The notes: generated by a model from the sequence alone, not told the origin. DNA of 64,000 bases from Seriola aureovittata (GCF_021018895.1 NC_079382.1:18091501-18155500), one strand, 5' to 3'. Shown: positions 47,700 through 60,109, numbered from the stretch's first letter. Numbers and translations are program-made.

Positions 47700-48248
47700 A
47701 AGTTTTTTGGGGAGGAGGAAGAGGGTGAAGAGGAGGAGGAGGTGGTGGTGGTGGTGGTGGAGGAGGAATAGAAGGAGGAGGAGGAGGAGGAGGAGGAGGA
47801 GGAGGAGGGTTGGTGGGGGTTATAATACTATTGTCCGCCCCTTAATCTGGTTGGCTCAGAGACTGCCCGCAGGCCAATTTGTAAGTGGTTTGCGTAGCTG
47901 CCAATCAAAGCAGACATCCTCTCCTCAGGCTGTGGCCACGAAACATCTCAGTTGCTGTGTGGAGAGATTTGACGGAGGGATCCTCCTGTGCATGGACCGT
48001 CGCTGCGCTGCAATCCGCCGCCTGCCTGCTCTCTCTCTCTCACTCACACACACACATACACACACACATACACACGCACACACACGCATGTAATGCCTCG
48101 GTGAAATCTGGACGTAGACGGTGGAGAAAACACGCATGTGAATATTTTATTTTTGCATGTCAGGAGAGGAGGAACTAGTCGCCGGGTCCGCGGCTGTTTG
48201 TCTTTTCTTATCGCTTCCCCCCCCATGTTACTCTAATTAATCGGAGGC
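47700..48248 (+). promoter_or_regulatory. jag2: Likely jag2 promoter and 5' UTR region
   Basis: Upstream of the jag2 ATG are a GC-box-like CCGCCCC (47835-47841), two CCAAT boxes (47874-47878 and 47901-47905) and a purine-rich GGA/GGT tract. A TATAATA string lies at about 47821. Base composition rises in G+C towards the start codon. The leader also carries an imperfect CA repeat (about 48039-48088). The start site is not determined. Confidence 0.45.
47709..47820 (+). repeat. Purine-rich GGA/GGT tract upstream of jag2
   Basis: About 110 bp of GGA and GGT triplets with one purine strand lie about 430 bp before the jag2 ATG. Such tracts can adopt H-DNA or G-quadruplex forms. Long Arg/Trp open frames across it are artefacts of the repeat. 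Confidence 0.9.
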
Positions 48249-48317
48249 ATGCGGAATCGCACCAGGATTAGGAATTGCTTCCCAATAGTGTGCCTGCTGT
48301 TGACGTTATGGACCGAG
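48249..48317 (+). CDS. jag2: jag2 coding exon 1 (signal peptide)
   Basis: It encodes 23 residues: a basic MRNRTRIRN start, then the hydrophobic CFPIVCLLLTLW. It ends in phase 0 at GAG|GTAAGA. A short first coding exon carrying only the signal peptide is the known layout of Jagged genes. The ATG has G at -3. Confidence 0.88.
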
Positions 48318-49264
48318 GTAAGAAGGCTGTTAATTTTGATCAAATTTTTTTAAATTCTGCTCCACATAAATAAATTAAATGTTTTAAATTTACCAATGTC
48401 AAAAGTTGGTGGGCGTGGGCAGACGTATTTTGCTCTCCGGCACTGCATATTCGCATCACATTAATCGATAATTGAATTACGTAGCCGTCAGTTGTGGAGC
48501 ATGTGATCATGTTACCATGACAAGATTGAAGTCTGAGGAATTGACACAGGCTTACTCTCCATTTTGGTTACAATGCTGATCCCTGCATGTTTATTTCTTT
48601 TATTTTTTGGAGGGGGGAGAATTAGGCCTGAGCCAAACAAGTTGTAAGTTGCATTGAATCAATTGGCTGCTGCAGCAGTTAATTTGCTCCCATAACCTGG
48701 GGGGGAAAAACCCCAGGCTTCAAAGTGTAGGCTGTTCACGTGCTCCATTCATGATACAACAAATTATATTTGCATATCCATCCCGTCTATATAAACCTAA
48801 TATTGTTTTTTAATTGAGTCATGCACTGTTTAGCCACTTGTCCATCTTTACGCATCAATTGAAGTCGCCTAAATCACACTGCAGCCTGTTTATAAGGGCC
48901 TATATATAATTTTGGCATTTTTTTTTAAACATGTTTTTTGTAGGTGTCCCAGTCAACCGGCTATTTCGAGCTGCAGCTGATCTCCGTAGAGAATGTAAAC
49001 GGCGAGTTGGCGGACGGGGAGTGCTGCGACGGCTCCAGGAGCTCCCAGGACCTGCGCTGCACTCGAGACGAGTGCGACACTTATTTCAAAGTGTGCCTGA
49101 AGGAGTTCCAGGTGGAGGTCGCCACCAACGGCCAGTGCACGTTTGGAGCTGGATCTACGCAAGTTCTCGGTGGAAATATGTTTTCTTTTACGACCACAAA
49201 GAATAACCAAAATAAAATCGACAATGCTGGCAAGATTTCGATCCCCTTCCAGTTTGCGTGGCCG
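48249..49264 (+). CDS. jag2: Jagged-2-type Notch ligand, 5' part only (exons 1-2, residues 1-130)
   Basis: Joining 48249-48317 and 48944-49264 gives 130 in-frame residues. Residues about 10-21 form the hydrophobic core of a signal peptide. From about residue 29 follows the MNNL domain of Jagged/Serrate proteins: YFELQLISVENVNGEL, six cysteines at 50, 51, 62, 67, 74 and 88, the RDECDTYFKVCLKEF block, the TQVLGGN motif and a terminal IPFQFAWP. ELQL and IPFQFAWP favour Jagged2 over Jagged1, and adjacency to nudt14 agrees. The full protein is a single-pass membrane ligand with a C2-like N-terminus, DSL domain, many EGF repeats and a cysteine-rich region, and it activates Notch on neighbouring cells. 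Only its start is here; the rest lies beyond the window. Which teleost paralogue (jag2a or jag2b) cannot be told. Confidence 0.94.
48318..48943 (+). other. jag2: jag2 intron 1 (626 bp)
   Basis: Short AT-rich GT-AG intron between the signal-peptide exon and the MNNL exon. No repeat or extra exon seen. Confidence 0.88.
48944..49264 (+). CDS. jag2: jag2 coding exon 2 (MNNL domain)
   Basis: It encodes residues 24-130, starting at acceptor TTTTTTGTAG and ending at FAWP before a GTGAGT donor. The 321-bp length and the end at FAWP match Jagged exon 2. Six conserved cysteines are present. High G+C and clean codon structure set it apart from the AT-rich flanks. Confidence 0.95.
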
Positions 49265-49529
49265 GTGAGTGTGATTTCTTGCTCCACTTGAGTCTACATG
49301 AGTGTTTCCTGACCCCCTTCCTCATTGGAAACAGCATAGTGCAGAACCTCCTTTAAAATATGGGCAATTTAATATTCACTTCTTGATGCATGTGTACACA
49401 AACCAGGGGGAACATGTCATACATCCATTAATGAATGGTGAGGAGCCACTCTCCCATTCTGCGTGCATCAAGTACACTACAGCAGCACTGATTTGGATTA
49501 AAGTTCACCATTTCAAAATAAGAATCCTA

Positions 49530-49745
49530 AGATTTCATCTGGCATTGTCTTGTTTTGTCTGACCAACAGTCCAGAAATATAAAATTTATCATACAGCTAT
49601 TAAATGTGACAAATTCTGGTTGGAGAACCTAGAACCAGTTTGTATTTTTGCTTGAAAAATGATCAGTCATTAGCAAAATAGTGCAGGTGCATTTTCTTTT
49701 GAGGGACTAGTCATTTAATTGACTGATTGATTGCAACTTTGTTCC
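49530..49745. repeat. Partial copy of AT-rich inverted-repeat family
   Basis: CTGACCAACAGTCCAGAAAT, GCTTGAAAAATGATCAGTC and TTAATTGACTGATTGATTGC match the copies at 14.2 and 16.1 kb. Confidence 0.55.
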
Positions 49746-49989
49746 TGTGCAGAAAACTCTAGAGCTCCACAGTGGAAGGCTTGACAGAAAGAACCTTTTA
49801 GTAAAGTTGCAATTTTATCCAAACAAACTGCGTCTTAATGGAGAACACTGGTGCCAGATTTACCACAAGTCCTTAATGGTTTGGTTAAGGTCTTGAGTCA
49901 CCTTTGCCAAGAAGATAGACTCTTTAAAATGGGGCTTCCTAGCAGCATCCTGTCCTTATGAGAATTGACACACATCACGGCTAAACGAT

Positions 49990-50170
49990 CGCGTGCTTCC
50001 CAAGGATCCGATTGCAGCTACAGTGGTTCGCAGTGTCATCTGGGTCATCTTTTAAAGTTGCCCTGATATATGAGGGCTGGCTTTGTTCCAGTCTGCCAGC
50101 TTGCACCTGCCAGGGCCATGATAGGGTAATTAGACTGGGGGAAACGCTTTGATATGTAGACCCTGGAGGG
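49990..50170. promoter_or_regulatory. Candidate regulatory block in jag2 intron 2
   Basis: Repeat-free, balanced base composition, with GCTTGCACCTGCCAGGGCC (a CACCTG E-box) next to GGGTAATTAGAC (a TAATTA homeodomain core). Conservation is untested, so the call is an inference. Confidence 0.25.
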
Positions 50171-51069
50171 GGAACTCTGTTACTTCTCGTATAGAGGAAC
50201 GCTTATGGCAAACCTGTTCACTTCTTGACCTGGCTGATTTGGTTTACTTGGGCTTTTAGGACTGGTCTACATTTCTTGCTACTGCCAGTTTTGTTGGATG
50301 ACTGTGAGAGAGAGCGGGCAGAGCACAGATAAAAGTTGATTTAACATGGAAATAAGTTGTTTATGGTTTGAATTTCTACAGAAATGGAAACAATTTTTGA
50401 AAAGACTCTTAGGGCTTAATTTTCACAGGAGTGTAGTCTGACATACCAACAATGGCACGTGCTGTATGTGCAGGCACAGCCTCGTCGTTGGATGGATGCT
50501 CCAATTAATTCTCTATTATAATGATGAATGAGTGACATTATTCTGCGAGTGTGAAATATGTGTTCAGCTGAAGTGAACGACGCCTCGGGGCAGCAGTTCG
50601 GTGTGCGCTGGTGGCTGGTTTCTGACACCTCTCTTCCTCCCCCTGAGCAGCCCACAGCTTCCTCTCCTGCTGTGGGTGCCAGGTGGCCCCCGGTGGCCCG
50701 TCCAGGGCAATTAAGCTCGTCTGACTGCAGATGAGTGATAGCTGATGGATTAGGCATGTGAGTAAGGTGTGCAGGCAGGAAAAATATGCTAAGTAGTTGT
50801 ACTGTAGCACAGAACACACTAGTAGTTGTTTGTTTGAGAGGGATGTAGTTATGATAACATTCGGTTTTGGTTGTTAAAGAAATTAAATGAAACTTTTGTA
50901 AAGCCTCGGACAGAGTGATGTAATTAGTAATGTTTTTAAGATATTGTTACATGTTCTTTTTCAGATTTAGAATGAAGTGGTGAAGTTGTAGCAAGACAAA
51001 GGAGCTGGGCTATAATATGAATTGGAGGCTGTACTGACCTGGACACAGGCAATTATTTAATGCATGTAG

Positions 51070-51460
51070 AAGTAGAACTGAAACGATTAGTCAATTAATG
51101 TGAAGCTGGAATGATTAGCTGATGGACAGAGTATATAATTTGCAAACCTGATGACAGATGAACTGATTTTGGAGACATTTTTGAGTAGTCCCAGCTTTTT
51201 AGTTGTCAGGGTTTTTGAACATTATTGGTCGAACGAAACACGACATCATGTCAGGCTTTAGGAAATTTTGACTGTGAGATATTGAAATTGATTAATCAAT
51301 TCATTTCAGCCATTTGTGTAAGAAAATGTTGTCGTCTTCTATGACAGTAAACTGAATATCTATTGGCATTTGATCATAGGTCAGACAATTTATAAACCAA
51401 ACGATTAATTGATTTATCTAAGATAATCGGAACAGGATTAGTAGCCTTATTTAAAGGAAA
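51070..51460. repeat. Copy of AT-rich inverted-repeat family
   Basis: It begins GAACTGAAACGATTAGTCAA and includes TTGGTCGAACGAAACACGAC, a GTCAGGCTTTAGGAAATTTT block and GATTAATCAATTCATTTCAG. A second, shorter piece with ACGATTAATTGATTTATC follows. Confidence 0.6.
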
Positions 51461-52049
51461 ACCTTGAGCTGCTTTATTGTAAATTAAACGGTAAAAATGT
51501 TTGACGAAATTTGATAAACCTTGAGTTGCATAATTGGTACGTCCTGATCATCAAAAGCTCTCTGTGTTAGTACCGTGAGCTACTGAAATCAAGGACATAT
51601 GTTTTTGTAGTCGTCTGTGCTGAAGGCATCACTTTTGATTCAGGTTTTGTCTTTGTTGAATTTAATGATTTTCAGGGCGTCTCGCAGCTGTGTGTTGCTT
51701 CAGTCAATTAACAACTGCCTTTGCTAACGTTTTCAAGCTTCAGGTGCGATTTCACACTGTAAAGGCCATATATTTAATGAGGGAGGCTTTTGTTTAGACC
51801 ATCAGGTGGGGAGGTGGTTAGGGGCAGCATTTACCAACCGAGCAAACCAATTTTCTGCGGCCCACCCTTTTTTAATATTTTTGAAGTGTATATAAAACAT
51901 CACACATCTAACATCCACCATCACTTTCTGTATGAGACACTGTGAGTCTCTTATTTGAAGCACTGACTGACACCTCGAGGCAGAGGTGAAGAGGGCTATT
52001 CTGGTGTGTTGTCTTTCTGTTAAGTGGCGCAGGCTGATAACGGTGCACT

Positions 52050-52225
52050 ATTCCAGTGCCAGATGTCACAACAAGCCTGCGGGGTCACTGGCTGTGGCGT
52101 TGTCGCTTTTCTCACTGAAGAAACAAAGATGCAGTGTACTATTGGCTGTGTCATCTGGCCAACTGCCCATTTTAAGCCCCATGGAAACCAGTGAGGGCTG
52201 GGCTCTTCTGTCATCCCCAACCCAG
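52050..52225 (+). repeat. Segment duplicated at 57.6-57.77 kb (copy 1)
   Basis: AACAAAGATGCAGTGTA, TTGGCTGTGTCATCTGGCC, AACTGCCC and TGGAAACC follow in the same order and spacing as in the downstream copy, with about one in five bases changed by eye. No open frame is shared. Confidence 0.6.
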
Positions 52226-53424
52226 CATCTGAAACAAAACGAAAATGAAAGTCGTGTAGGAATTATTCAGACATTCTTTTGTATCTATTAACATGTGTTA
52301 TGTCTTAGGATAAAAGCTGCGTTTGCTGCCTTTTTCTGATCTGGGCAAATGAATGTGCAACACAGTCATGTCCTGAGACAAACAATGTACTTGTATCATT
52401 CTCCTGAAAAAGATGACATAATTATGGCATGTATGGCATCTTGGCTGTGCAAGTGTGTACAAGTTAGTCAGGTTGGGCAGTGAAGAGATATTTCATTTCA
52501 GTCAAAAGTCAGACTTATTTTCAGTAATTCTTCCAGCATCAGTGCAGTTCATATTGAACCGTTTCAACAAAGGGGGACACAGTGATTTTCAAATTGATCT
52601 TGAAATCCTGAGTTATGAAAATACGTTTTTTGATGTGTTTTTTAATTTTGTAAATTGGCACTTAAACCAATTCTCAAAGAGGCGCTTTTCATCTCCTTTT
52701 TCAGTGCAGGGCAGTCAGCCTGTAACAATGAGTGTCGTCCATGCATTTCTGGGAATGGGTGCTGCTTCTGTGAGGAGACAGGCATCATTGCCTCTTGGTC
52801 CAGTTATTATCACACCAGTGTGATGCAGTCACTAATGGCCGATTTTACTCAGATTGCATGATGCTAATCCATTCTTTGGAAATCTTCCAGGCTTAGTCTT
52901 GCCAGCATACCAGCAAAGAGACTGACTACTGATGCTGCTGCCACCTCTGAGCTCAGCCTACTCTGTTTTTCTCTACAGCTCTGAATTTACAGTAAATGTT
53001 CTCTGCTGCTGCTTCATTCTCCTTATGGGTTTTTAGTCTATTATTAAGTTGTCATTGATATTGTAATCCAAACCTTTGAAGCTGAGAGGTTTTGTTTAGC
53101 AGTAAAAATGCAACGTAACAGTGTTTTTAAACCCCAATAAGAGAGACTCAGGAGGCGGCTGTTTTATGGGGATTAAACAATTTACCTAATTGAGTCTTTA
53201 GATTGTACTGATGAAAGAAACAGACTTTTGGATAACAACAGTTAAGTATTCTGCATTATCAGTAATCTTTTTTTTTCCCCTTTGTTCTTTTGTTTACCCT
53301 CTTTGAAACTGTGCCTAGGTTTTTGGGAAATTAATCTTATTTAGTTTCTTTCAGAGAGTGATGTGAAAAAGATTAATAGCACAGTTATTCAGTATGTTGG
53401 GTATAGAGCTGGAGCTGCGACGTT

Positions 53425-53480
53425 GTTAGCCTATCTTAGCATAAACAGGAAGAAATGGCTAGCCTGGCTATCGCTAGCAT
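53425..53480 (-). repeat. Fragment related to the palindromic fish MITE
   Basis: CCTATCTTAGCATAAACAGG and AAATGGCTAGCCTGGCT resemble the inner arm of the element seen at 36.4-36.9 kb. Confidence 0.4.
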
Positions 53481-53484
53481 AACT

Positions 53485-53740
53485 AAGAGTCTACAGCTAC
53501 ATGCTAGCAACTCTCTGAGGCTGTAGCCTACTTAGGCACTGCTGCACTTTTATCTAAATGCTAACATCACCCTGCTAACGTGCTAACAAAGTCAGTGCTA
53601 ACATTACAATGTTTAGTACCTATATGTTAGCATTATATAATGTTTACTGTGTTCTGTCTTAGTTTAGCATTTCAGCATGCTAACATTTGTTTACTAGCTC
53701 TGCACGCGTAAGTACAGCTGATGCTGATGGGAATGTCTCT
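53485..53740 (+). repeat. Fish dispersed repeat (5' part)
   Basis: AGAGTCTACAGCTACATGCT, CTAACGTGCTAACAAAGTC, CAGCATGCTAACATTTGT and CAGCTGATGCTGATGGGAA match the first 200 bp of the copy at 45285-45880. Confidence 0.8.
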
Positions 53741-56229
53741 ACCTACTTGTGGTATTTGACTTTTAAGTTGCTAAATGCTCCACTGCTTCACCAGCTAAGT
53801 AATTGTCTATCTGCCCTTTTGGTGGTCGTAGTGTACAGTAAGTTGTTGGAGCCTTTTGGCCAGAAGCAGCTACCTGCTATGGTTATTATGACAATACTAA
53901 TTATAGATGCTTTAAGAAAGAAGCTTTCAGATTAAAGTTATCAGATCGTGTCATTACTGGAGCATGTGGACATGTATGGTATGCCTGGACGTCAAATATT
54001 AACGGCAGACCTGCAGTCAGCTGACCAAGTTAAGACCTCGTTTGGTCGATTTGATTGAGTTTCCATTTTGTTGGCCTATGCTGTATGTGCACTTCAGGAG
54101 AGAGAGGGCGGAGAGAGACACGTCTCACTTCCATTTGATCACTAATGAAATTGCCGGTGGAATTTCTCTGCCTCTCTCTCGCCCTCCCTGCCCCCCAGCT
54201 ACATCAGCCGGACGTCCGTTTGATGTGAGCCTGCCTGTAACTGTATCTGCTCTCAACTTGGATATCTGTCAGGCGTCCGTTCTCAATCGGCTAGTAAATT
54301 GATGCATGTAGTTAGCCAGACCTGTAGATGATCTGCAACAGACACCAACCACATCAAGAAGGTTAATTGTTGCTTAGCTTTTGAGCAGTTGATTTTGAAT
54401 TAGAATTTAAAACGCGCTGCCTCTGGAGTTTATCGAGGATCAAGGGATAAAGTGTCTGCACCAATTTGGTTTGTGTGGTCTGCAACTCAAACTCAAACAC
54501 GCAGTCAGTCTCACAAGGCTGATCACCTCAAAAGTTAAAGCAACACGTTAATCTGCACAGACCTGCTGAAAATTGTTTTTCCTGGAACAACTATTTGAAT
54601 GGTTTTGGCTCGCACCACTGGCCACGTGTACATTAGATACACACAGTGTTGCTATCATAACTTTTTTTGTACTGCTGTCAAGCTCTGATGTGCATGTCTT
54701 TTCTTTTGTTATTAAATCAAGGAAAAGCTTTATTAAGTTTGTCTCTCTAATTCAAGTCTGACCTCTCACTTTCACTTGTCATTATTTAATGCTTTCTTAC
54801 TCCATTGTGTCACTTTGTACATTATTGCTCAGTAGCATCTTGAATGACGTTGATTGTTCAGCATCCAACCATGACTGGACTGTATGGCTGGATGTTCATT
54901 AGCGGTTCAGTATGCTCAAAATGAACTTGTTTTGTACTACATATTGTCTGACCACGTCTGAAGGCAAAAGTGTTTATAGCTGCCACATTTGGAGGCGAAT
55001 CAGGAAGCCAGCAGTCATCGTCTCTTCCTTAATGTATCACACTTCCTCCCTGATACCTCAGTCTCACCGCAATGAATCACATAGTGTCACACTTTCTGAC
55101 ACGCAGTCCTCAACACATTGTTGTGTTTGACTCTATTGTACACACAAAATGACATAAGTATTTGTGTGAAGAATGATGAGACAGCGAGAGAGGGAAGTTA
55201 AAATCCAAGTTTCAGAAGGTCATAAAGACTTGACAGATGCATTCTCCAAATTGCAAAGTCAGGAATGTATAGGGGGTATGGGGTGTCAGACGCTGTTTGA
55301 TAATCAAACACTTTCACTGACCCCTTTACTCCAAACCCTTTATCAAAGAGGGAAGCTCAGTGACTGATTTATGATGTCTAATTCTAAATAGTTATCTGCG
55401 TTGAAAGGATAAGTCGCTTGGGACAAAATGTTCTGAAGAAGTTCTCATTGGCCTGTGTATAGATCTCCATGGACAGATATTTGAATGCGTAAAATTCCAG
55501 TGCAACCAAAATTTGTGCTGGACGAGTAGCTGAAAATGTTCACCAGTGTCACCATCACTGCCAAGTCCAGAGCTCATATGCTCATATGCTCATATTGACA
55601 CTGAAAAAAAATCTGTGAACATTGACAAAAGGCTACCTACAGTATGTTTTTCTTTCAATCTCCTTTTTTTGTAGGTGTATATAGCCTTTGGGATTTTACT
55701 GAATTTTGGAAATTTTCACAAATGCATATCAAGTCAGCTCTCTTCATTTCTTTTCCAGTGTTGTTTCTGGTTATTTTCCATGCTAACGCTTGCAGTTCAT
55801 GCTGATGAGAAAACAAGATCCAAGCTGCAAGTGAGGGGGAGAAAATCGGGATGGAGACACTGACAGATAAAGTGTAGTGGTTATTATTGGAGAGAAGTAG
55901 GACAGAGGCTTTAGCAGTGGCTCATTCAGACACTTAGGGTTAGACTCTATCCTGTGCATGTACTGTATGTCTTCCCCCTTCCCTCCCTCTCCTCTCGCCT
56001 TTGTAGTTAAAGCAGTAGCTATATTTTGGATGCACACACACACAAACAAAAAATCGCAGAACCAAAGGCTAACAGAGGCTGCTATGGTTAGACACACCTG
56101 ATACGGAGCATGTCAGAGCTGTTGCTAGGAGACGGCCACATAGGCCTCCAGTAAACAATTATCTCTCCTCTCTGTGGCTCCCTCCCCCCATCCTTACTCT
56201 TCTGGTCCCAGGGCTGCTGCGTGGAAAGC

Positions 56230-56320
56230 TACTCACGCGGGTCTCACCTGTGATTCAGCTCAGCTTTGCATTGATTATGCAATTAGCCAGTCAGGCTGAA
56301 CTCCCAAGATGACATTTTTT
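56230..56320. promoter_or_regulatory. Candidate regulatory block with octamer-like sites
   Basis: CAGCTTTGCATTGATTATGC overlaps POU/octamer-like TTTGCAT and TTATGCAAT strings, followed by AATTAG. The stretch carries no repeat. Inference only. Confidence 0.22.
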
Positions 56321-57502
56321 TTTCTTTCCTTTTTCTTTCCGAAGAGCTCCCTTTTTCTTGAAGTGGCACTTAGGGTCTGATATTTGTATTGCAAGGCTTC
56401 AATTGGACATGCACAAGGATGTAAGTGCACGCCTTGTCTTTTTATGCGCTGCAAAGAAGGTTTGCTGTGTAGTAAAATCTAAAAATATCCTGATATATGC
56501 ATCAGACAACAAGGTAGCATCCCTCTCTCCAGGGGGTGCCACCTTGGAGAAGAATTTTATTGGCCGTGAGTCCCTTTTTTGATATGAAAGCTGTTTATAT
56601 GTTTAATGTGGAAATTCTTATTGTTACAGTATTAAAGTACATAATACTGGTTCTTAGAGTTGAGGGTTTGGAAGGACAGTAAGGGAGGCCATTCTGCAGT
56701 CTGAGTAGAGGTCTCCATGCCCACAATAGACTGGTCAATATCCAACACGGAAGCTGGCAAGTAATGTACTCAGTAGTTATTGATGCATCTGGAGGAGAAA
56801 AGGCTACCCTGGAAATGTCACGAGGTTCTAGTGTTTTCTGCTTTTTCCTATCGCCATCATGCACACAGTAGATGCAGCCCAGTTTGAAGGAGCAAGACCT
56901 GCCTTATAGCCAGTTTTGATGTTTTGAGTTTTTTTTTTTTTTTTTTTTTTACTGCCCCACTTAAGCAAAATGTGAGAGGGATCCTGCAACTAGTGCATCA
57001 GTTACCTGTGGTCACTTATCAGTCATAGTGACGTTAAAGCCTCTTCACGAACTAGATGATTCCAACATCTGTTCCACTCGTTTGTGGCAGTAACAGAACA
57101 GCATGAAATCTGTCTGAATTTTCTCTGAATCATTCTTTAATAGATAATCCATATTATTACATTATTTTGAAGGGGGTTTACATTTAATCTCTTAAATTAT
57201 ATTTTTAAATATTTATCATACATCAGGCATAAAACACCTCTTCTAATCATTGCGAGTACTTGTGATAGCTCGATGTCTTAAAATAACCTTTTTATTGCGT
57301 GCTGCCTTATAGAAATTATTTATAGTCTGGCACAGTTGATGACATTTTGGCTTCTGATCTCTCAACAAACACTTATGGACTTTCTGATTTACACACATGG
57401 AGTATGGCTTCTAACGACCAGACTGAGAACATTGATAATGTTTTTTTTTTGCATAAGCATCAATGTCATTCCAGCTCATTTGGATCTTTCTGTGTTTAAT
57501 CA

Positions 57503-57512
57503 AAGAAGAAGA

Positions 57513-57573
<61 letters not shown>
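57503..57573. repeat. AAG then TAG trinucleotide microsatellite
   Basis: Five AAG units followed by about 18 TAG units in jag2 intron 2. The poly-Ser, poly-Thr and poly-Leu frames over it are artefacts. Confidence 0.95.
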
Positions 57574-57599
57574 AGATGCCCCTGATGCCCTTCCCCTTC

Positions 57600-57770
57600 A
57601 GACACTGCACATTTTTGTCTTGCGTACCGTTGCCAGAGTTCACAAGTCTGACAGATGTCTGTGTTGTTGCTTCGCTCATTAACAAAGATGCAGTGTAGCG
57701 TTGACTGTGTTATCTGGACAGCTGCCCTGTGGAAACCCGTGTAGACTGAACTCTGTCATTGCCATCTGAC
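57600..57770 (+). repeat. Segment duplicated from 52.05-52.23 kb (copy 2)
   Basis: TTGTTGCTTCGCTCATTAAC, AAAGATGCAGTGTAGCGTTG, CTGTGTTATCTGGACAGCTG and CCCTGTGGAAACCC match copy 1 in order. The similarity starts just after the TAG microsatellite. Confidence 0.6.
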
Positions 57771-59584
57771 TCGGACTACATTCTTAATATTAAATGGATC
57801 TGTGTTATGGTGTCGGGAAGGAGGCAACAGGGATTTCCTAGGAGAACACTTTGTTTTCTTCACTCTGTGATTTCACATCAGCCACAGCGTGTACAAGCGG
57901 GACAGAACAGCTTTTAGGCAGCGTCGTTCTTTAGCGGCTGTTTTCTTACTCGTCGCCTCAGGGAGGTGATTTTTGTTTTGTGATATGTTTTAGTTTGAGC
58001 AGTAATTTGTTTTTTGTAATTTTTTTGGTGGGGTCAGTGGGTCAACGAATCAGCTATTCAAATCAGTACTTGCTTGGAGCAGTTTCTGTGTTCATGAATA
58101 TTCAGCCTGGTGTATTCAGAGTTTTCCAGTGACTTTTCCGCTAATTTTGGGCATATTTCTGTCTGGGCCAAAATGCACCAGTTTCCCTCTGGTACTGTCC
58201 TCCTTACCTAGTTAACTCATAGAGCTGTTAGTCCAAACTGCATCTCTGAGTTCATTTAAATCAACAGTTTTACAATTAGATGTGTTGCAGAATCTGGCTT
58301 TCTTAATCGATTATTAGCTGTCAGCTAGCCTGTCTGCCATGACGGTCAATGTGACTGAAAGGTAGTGATGACAGTGCTTGTGGGAAAACATCACGTGTCA
58401 GACTTGGCCTGCTGTCCAATTTGTACTCCAAACCAACAGGGGGCAGCATATTACCAAAAGGTTGGTGTCCACCGCTGCCGTAAGGAACGAGGAAATATGC
58501 TCTATGGTCCTTCCTCCCCATTCGCCTGTTCACAGTTACTACTTGTTCACTCTCTCCTGACTGAAGTTAAAGTGGATGCTAAAGTGACTCACTGTCACCT
58601 CTTGAGGTCAAAAGTAGTATTACAAGACAGGACTGGACCGGGGCTAGCTGGTTAGCATGCTAAATGCGTATTGCCCCTTTGAATAGAGCTATGATGACAT
58701 CCTTCATGTGTATGCTACCAACAAGCAAAAATGAAGTGGATGAGATGCATCCTGTAGCCACTGTATGCTCACTATTCTTCTTCAGGTTGGTGCCTCAGTG
58801 CAAACCACAGAGGAAGCAAACCACTGCACAGTGAGGAGCCTGCCATCGACCAAGTGGCTTCATTTTTGAATATTTAGACCGACATTTACATTTGTTATGG
58901 GTGTCATGGAGACCATGGTCTGAGTTGGGCGTAGTTTGCCGGTTGGTGTAAGTAGCTCTTGGCACATTTTCATAGGTGCAGTTTACTCATTGAGTTTCCT
59001 GTATTAACAGGATTGTGAGGACCTTGGGTAAAGATGCAGCGAGGTACGCAGTTAGCAACTCGGTTGTCCCACCGTTCCACCATCAGAGCGGCTGGCAGCT
59101 TTTCACTATTGCATGATAAATGTGCAGCGTGTTCAAATGAACTTTACTGACTCTTTAGCTCTAGTATTTAAGATGTTGTAGACTGCCGCTGATTGTCCTT
59201 CGTGGTACTGTATACTCAGCTGACAGCAGTCAAGCCAACAACATGAAGACCAAGTTAGTCGGCAACGTACTCCTGCTTTTACACATAATGAGGAAAACAA
59301 CCTGAATCTGCCCGTGATGTTGATCATTAGAAGACTTAGTACTGTGTTTTGAAGAGGACGGCATGTCTTGTCTGTTATAGCAAGAACAGTGAGCGTGTTA
59401 TGATGTTGCAGGCATCCCTGTGGGTGCAGTCATGAGCACGTTAAAGACACCTGGTTGGGTTGCCTCTCCTGAGTCTGAACTCAGGCTCCACCATGTGTTT
59501 ATCTCTGCAGTATCTGAGCTCCTTTATTTTTGTCTTGCCAGAGTCAAGTATGTTGGGAATATTTTGGCATGAATTTTTTTTGAG

Positions 59585-59722
59585 CATCGCATGCCTTTTT
59601 ATTATATAGTTGACAATAGAGGGATAACAGGAAATGACACGGAGAAAGATGCGCAACAGAGGTCCCCGGATTCAAACTGGGGACATTGTAGCATTGTGTT
59701 GTGTGCCTTAAACCTCAACACC
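59585..59722. repeat. SINE-like fish repeat tail
   Basis: GCATGCCTTTTTATTATATA, GATAACAGGAAATGACACGG, CCCCGGATTCAAACTGGGGAC and GTGCCTTAAACC match a dispersed fish family. The GGATTCAAACTGG resembles a tRNA B box, but no complete tRNA fold is present. Confidence 0.55.
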
Positions 59723-60109
59723 AGTGCATATTTAAGTGTAAAACTTGTTGAGTTTGGACTGGGAGGATGAGGTTAACATCCTCTTTGTGACAGTGAATGG
59801 GAATTGTAGTTTTTAAGAAGCAAAATGTTTTCTCATTTATGGAAGAAATTATTCAGCTGTAGCCTCAAACAAGCTGCAGCCTGAAATAAAGGAAGTTTTT
59901 CTCTAAATTTAGGTTGAAGCTGGCACCTACATCTCAGGTATAACTACACGTGTTGTTTAGATGTTTGTAGTTGTGAGGCGTGTGTCTCTTCACTGTCTGT
60001 GCATCGATTTCATCTGTTTAAATACACTGTGCGTGCTGTGTTGCTGTGGCCCATTGCGTCCCCTGCGTCCCCTGCCTCTTGTTAAATGAATGGTGTGCAG
60101 GTGCTGGAG

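Noticed and set aside
47707..48093. 128-residue frame with poly-Arg and poly-Trp
   Set aside because: Arises from the GGA/GGT tract and the jag2 leader; no protein similarity.
48931..49206. Alternative frames over jag2 exon 2, including an Arg-rich one and two antisense ones
   Set aside because: Shadows of the GC-rich jag2 exon in other frames; only the frame starting at 48944 matches the MNNL domain.
57336..57698. 120-residue frame with poly-Ser
   Set aside because: Translation of the AAG/TAG microsatellite.
59670..59690. tRNA gene suggested by a B-box-like GGATTCAAACTGG
   Set aside because: No A box or cloverleaf at the right distance; it is part of a dispersed SINE-like repeat tail.
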